Source: Rhodospirillales bacterium (GTDB taxonomy: Bacteria > Pseudomonadota > Alphaproteobacteria > UBA828). Taken from it: 9,474 nucleotides of DNA. The notes beneath the pieces were generated by a model. The model had not been told where the DNA came from. It searched no databases and saw only the letters and a program-made list of their open reading frames with translations. The stretch is from the NCBI GenBank assembly GCA_026712885.1, contig JAPOPO010000615.1, positions 1 through 9,474 on the forward strand. The letters run 5' to 3'. Shown piece after piece: positions 7,781-9,474 of this stretch. Position numbers and translations under genes: made by a program. Numbering within the stretch: the first letter of the stretch is position 1; each line of letters begins with the position of its first letter.

Positions 7781-8793
7781 GGCGCGGGGCCTCCCGTGCG
7801 TTTCGGGCACCAGCGCTCGAACCAGGCCCGCACCGAGGCGAGTGAGGGATGGACGAGAGTGTCGTCTAGGTGCCGCCACACCCGCGGCAAATGGGCGAGG
7901 TAGGCGGGCTTGCTGTCCCGCTTCGCAAGCCGATGGAAGACGCCGATGATCCGCACCGCACGCTGCGCACCGAGGATGGCGTAAGCCGCGCGGAACGCCG
8001 CCTCGTCGGGGTTGGGCGACGCGTTGAGGTAGCGCGCGACCATCGCTGTTTCCAGGTCTTCGCCGAGGTCCCGCCGCGCGTCCTGCAGCAGCGAGACCAG
8101 GTCGTATGCTGCAGGGCCCGCGCGCGCATCCTGAAAATCCAGCAAGCCGACCCGGCGGACCCCCGACGTGCTGCCGCCGCCGTCGCCCCGCGCCGGCAGC
8201 CACATCAGATTGCCCGCGTGAAAGTCGCGGAGACAAAGCACCTGTGGTTCTCGCGTTGCCTCTTCGAGCGGCCCACGCCACGCCGCTTCGAAGTCCACTG
8301 CCATCGCGGGCTCAGCGGCGTCTCCCATAGCCGTTTCCAAGAAGAGTGCGGCATCCCTCAACAGCCACGCGGGGTCGTAGCTGGGAAGGTCAGGTGGCAC
8401 CGGCCGGCAGTGGAGATCGATCAGAAAATCGGTCGCCGCCTCGTAAAGCGTGTGCTCAAGGGAGGTAGCATCTGGACCGGTGAGCAAGGCGGAAAAACTG
8501 TCGTCGCCCAAGTCCTCGAGCAGGACGAAGCCCGGGTCCTCGTCTACTTCAAGGATTTCGGGGGCGCTGTAGCCCATGTCCCGAAGCAGGCGGGCGATCC
8601 GCACGAAGGGGACTACGGAATGCCCGGGCGGCGGGTCGTCCATGAGCACCGCCGCGGCATCGCCTCGTGTGAGCCTCTCGTAACGCCGCGCCGAGGCGTC
8701 GCCGGCAAGCGGTCGGTGCGCTGCATCGCCCCAGCCCGCGCGCGCGGCAAAGTCTCGGCGCCGCCCCTCGCGTTCGCGATCGAGATCGCTCAC
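7777..8793 (-). CDS. amgK: AmgK-like sugar kinase (probable MurNAc/GlcNAc anomeric kinase), phosphotransferase family
   Basis: This is a 338-residue kinase of the aminoglycoside phosphotransferase (APH) fold. In Pseudomonas the homologue AmgK phosphorylates MurNAc (and GlcNAc) at the anomeric carbon, feeding MurU. The protein shows a nucleotide-loop-like LAGDASARRYERL 29-41, the catalytic loop LRDFHAGNLMWL 188-199 with Asp190 and Asn195, the metal-binding GLLDFQDA 216-223 with Asp219, and GPAAYDLVSLLQDAR 226-240, a pattern typical of the AmgK group. No signal peptide or membrane segment is seen, so it should be cytoplasmic. GTG 8793 is chosen because it overlaps the tsaE stop as GTGA, has GGAGG seven bases upstream, and the frame before it lies inside tsaE. 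It ends in a GTGA overlap with murU. Such genes are often labelled aminoglycoside phosphotransferase, but adjacency to murU argues for cell-wall recycling rather than drug resistance. Confidence 0.83.
   Translation of the reverse strand: MSDLDREREGRRRDFAARAGWGDAAHRPLAGDASARRYERLTRGDAAAVLMDDPPPGHSVVPFVRIARLLRDMGYSAPEILEVDEDPGFVLLEDLGDDSFSALLTGPDATSLEHTLYEAATDFLIDLHCRPVPPDLPSYDPAWLLRDAALFLETAMGDAAEPAMAVDFEAAWRGPLEEATREPQVLCLRDFHAGNLMWLPARGDGGGSTSGVRRVGLLDFQDARAGPAAYDLVSLLQDARRDLGEDLETAMVARYLNASPNPDEAAFRAAYAILGAQRAVRIIGVFHRLAKRDSKPAYLAHLPRVWRHLDDTLVHPSLASVRAWFERWCPKRTGGPAP
7790..7795 (-). promoter_or_regulatory. Shine-Dalgarno site deciding the GTG start of murU
   Basis: GGGAGG on the minus strand lies nine bases before GTG 7780. 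It supports that codon rather than ATG 7756, which has no comparable purine run at a suitable distance. Confidence 0.55.
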
Positions 8794-9263
8794 CCGTCCG
8801 CCTCCAAGTGTCGCCCAAGCGCACCGGCAAGTGTCTGGGCGCGGGGTCCATGGGGAGTGATCGCAATAAGCCGCGCCTCGTCGTCCTCGCCCGGCGCGAG
8901 ATGCACCTCCAGCCAGTCGCCGGGCATCAGATCGCCCAGCTTCTCCGGCCACTCGATCAGCGATATCGCGTCCGCGAAGGCGTCTTCGATGCCGAGCTCA
9001 TAGGCGTCCTCCGGCCCGTCCAGGCGGTAGAGGTCGAAGTGCCAGATCGCACCCGCCGCGTGCTCGTAGAGCTGCACCAGGGTGAAGGTGGGGCTTGGAC
9101 CCTCCTCCGCCGGCCGGCCGAGCCGCGCGCGGATGAAGGCCCTTGCGAAGGCGGTCTTGCCGCTGCCGAGCGCCCCGCAGAGCCCGATCACATCGCCCGG
9201 TGCCGCGTGCGGGGCGAGGCGCTGCGCCAGACCCTCGGTCTCCGGGAGGGTCTCGACGCGCAT
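8790..9263 (-). CDS. tsaE: TsaE, ATPase of tRNA t6A37 threonylcarbamoyladenosine synthesis
   Basis: TsaE (YjeE family) is the small P-loop ATPase that works with TsaB and TsaD to attach the threonylcarbamoyl group to A37 of ANN-decoding tRNAs in the cytoplasm. The 157-residue protein has Walker A GALGSGKT 30-37, the switch-like PSPTFTLV 56-63, HFDLYRL 75-81 with Asp77 as the likely metal-coordinating residue, and the conserved IEWPEKL 103-109 with Glu104. Length is typical for the family. The start is ATG 9263. I see no in-frame alternative start close upstream and no well-spaced Shine-Dalgarno sequence, the nearest purine run (GCAGGAG) being more than 20 bases away. It may therefore depend on read-through and re-initiation after ahcY. 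Its stop overlaps the kinase GTG. Confidence 0.96.
   Translation of the reverse strand: MRVETLPETEGLAQRLAPHAAPGDVIGLCGALGSGKTAFARAFIRARLGRPAEEGPSPTFTLVQLYEHAAGAIWHFDLYRLDGPEDAYELGIEDAFADAISLIEWPEKLGDLMPGDWLEVHLAPGEDDEARLIAITPHGPRAQTLAGALGRHLEADG
8801..8805 (-). promoter_or_regulatory. Shine-Dalgarno site deciding the GTG start of amgK
   Basis: GGAGG on the minus strand lies seven bases before GTG 8793, inside the last codons of tsaE. It supports this start over any codon in the upstream extension of the frame, which would lie inside tsaE. Confidence 0.6.
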
Positions 9264-9302
9264 GGTGAGGGGCTCGCGCGGCGTCGCGCTCCTGCTCCCC
9301 GT

Positions 9303-9315
9303 GGCGCTCGGCGCC
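9303..9315 (-). other. Short hairpin just after ahcY
   Basis: In the 58-bp gap between the ahcY stop and the tsaE start, GGCGC and GCGCC enclose a three-base loop, six bases after the ahcY stop. The stem is only five pairs and no T tract follows on the minus strand, so it is weak as a terminator. It could attenuate or punctuate read-through. No convincing -35/-10 promoter is visible in the gap. Confidence 0.25.
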
Positions 9316-9321
9316 CTATCG

Positions 9322-9474
9322 TCAGTATCGGTAGTGATCGGGCTTGAAGGGCCCCTCTTGCGGCACCCCGATGTAGGCGGACTGCTTGTCCGAGAGTGCG
9401 GTCAGCTTCGCACCCAGCTTGCCCAGATGCAGTGCCGCCACCTTCTCGTCGAGGTGCTTCGGCAGGGTGTAGAC
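9322..9474 (-). CDS. ahcY: Adenosylhomocysteinase, C-terminal 50 residues (gene continues beyond the window)
   Basis: This is the 3' end of S-adenosyl-L-homocysteine hydrolase, which splits S-adenosylhomocysteine to adenosine and homocysteine using bound NAD and so relieves inhibition of methyltransferases. The visible end reads VYTLPKHLDEKVA, then HLGKLGAKLT, and closes with the near-invariant GPFKPDHYRY before TGA 9322-9324. In the family, the lysine and the first tyrosine of this tail reach into the neighbouring subunit's NAD site, so the C-terminus looks functional. The start and the catalytic and NAD-binding domains are outside the window. It is the gene upstream of tsaE on the same strand, 58 bp away, and may supply transcription for the operon. 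Confidence 0.96.
   Translation of the reverse strand, partial: VYTLPKHLDEKVAALHLGKLGAKLTALSDKQSAYIGVPQEGPFKPDHYRY

Noticed and set aside
7781..8281. Extension of the nucleotidyltransferase frame upstream of GTG 7780
   Set aside because: It lies inside the kinase gene in another frame and has no similarity to any domain I know; the NTP-transferase signature begins a few residues after GTG 7780.
7777..8793. Aminoglycoside resistance gene
   Set aside because: The APH fold is shared with AmgK, and the adjoining murU homologue and housekeeping operon make a cell-wall salvage kinase far more likely; no mobile-element context is seen.
8794..8952. Extension of the kinase frame upstream of GTG 8793
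   Set aside because: It lies within tsaE in another frame; GTG 8793 has a GGAGG site and a GTGA overlap.
7870..9003. 377-codon plus-strand open frame antisense to amgK and tsaE
   Set aside because: It spans two convincing minus-strand genes and their junction and has no recognisable domain; it is a shadow frame.
1..9474. Mobile element, defence island or CRISPR array
   Set aside because: I saw no transposase or integrase fragments, no terminal or spaced direct repeats and no tRNA; the AddAB helicase-nuclease is standard recombination machinery here, not a dedicated defence cassette.

Overview
The window is GC-rich, densely coded DNA. Its gene content and protein signatures suggest a high-GC alphaproteobacterium: AddA/AddB of the alphaproteobacterial type, and a tsaE, AmgK-like kinase, MurU-like nucleotidyltransferase, addB, addA gene order lying downstream of ahcY. 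I cannot name a genus from the sequence alone. Frames are intact throughout and I see no insertion sequence, tRNA, rRNA, CRISPR array or prophage sign.

Layout. Positions 2-490 (+) hold the 3' part of an SMP-30/gluconolactonase/regucalcin-type sugar lactonase. Positions 491-621 are a convergent intergenic spacer rich in GC hairpins. Everything from 622 to the right edge is on the minus strand and, read in transcription order from the right edge, gives: the last 50 codons of ahcY (9322-9474), a 58-bp gap, tsaE (8790-9263), an amgK-like sugar kinase (7777-8793, GTG start), a murU-like nucleotidyltransferase (7037-7780, GTG start), addB (4053-7040) and addA (622-4053).

The four junctions from tsaE to addA are stop/start overlaps (GTGA, GTGA, ATGA and TGATG). 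Each downstream start has a purine-rich Shine-Dalgarno-like sequence inside the preceding gene. This points to one translationally coupled operon, possibly read through from ahcY, since no promoter is recognisable in the 58-bp gap.

Function. tsaE contributes to the universal t6A37 tRNA modification. AmgK and MurU together would convert recycled MurNAc to UDP-MurNAc, a peptidoglycan salvage shortcut that bypasses de novo synthesis through MurA. AddA and AddB form the helicase-nuclease that processes double-strand DNA ends for RecA loading. AhcY removes S-adenosylhomocysteine. The lactonase is a separate, convergent transcription unit with no visible link to the operon. This is mostly a conserved housekeeping neighbourhood, and I do not see a convincing undescribed system in it. 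The points most worth a second look are the tight coupling of functionally unrelated genes, the salvage pair, the structured convergent spacer, and the reduced AddB (no Walker A, no Fe-S cysteines).
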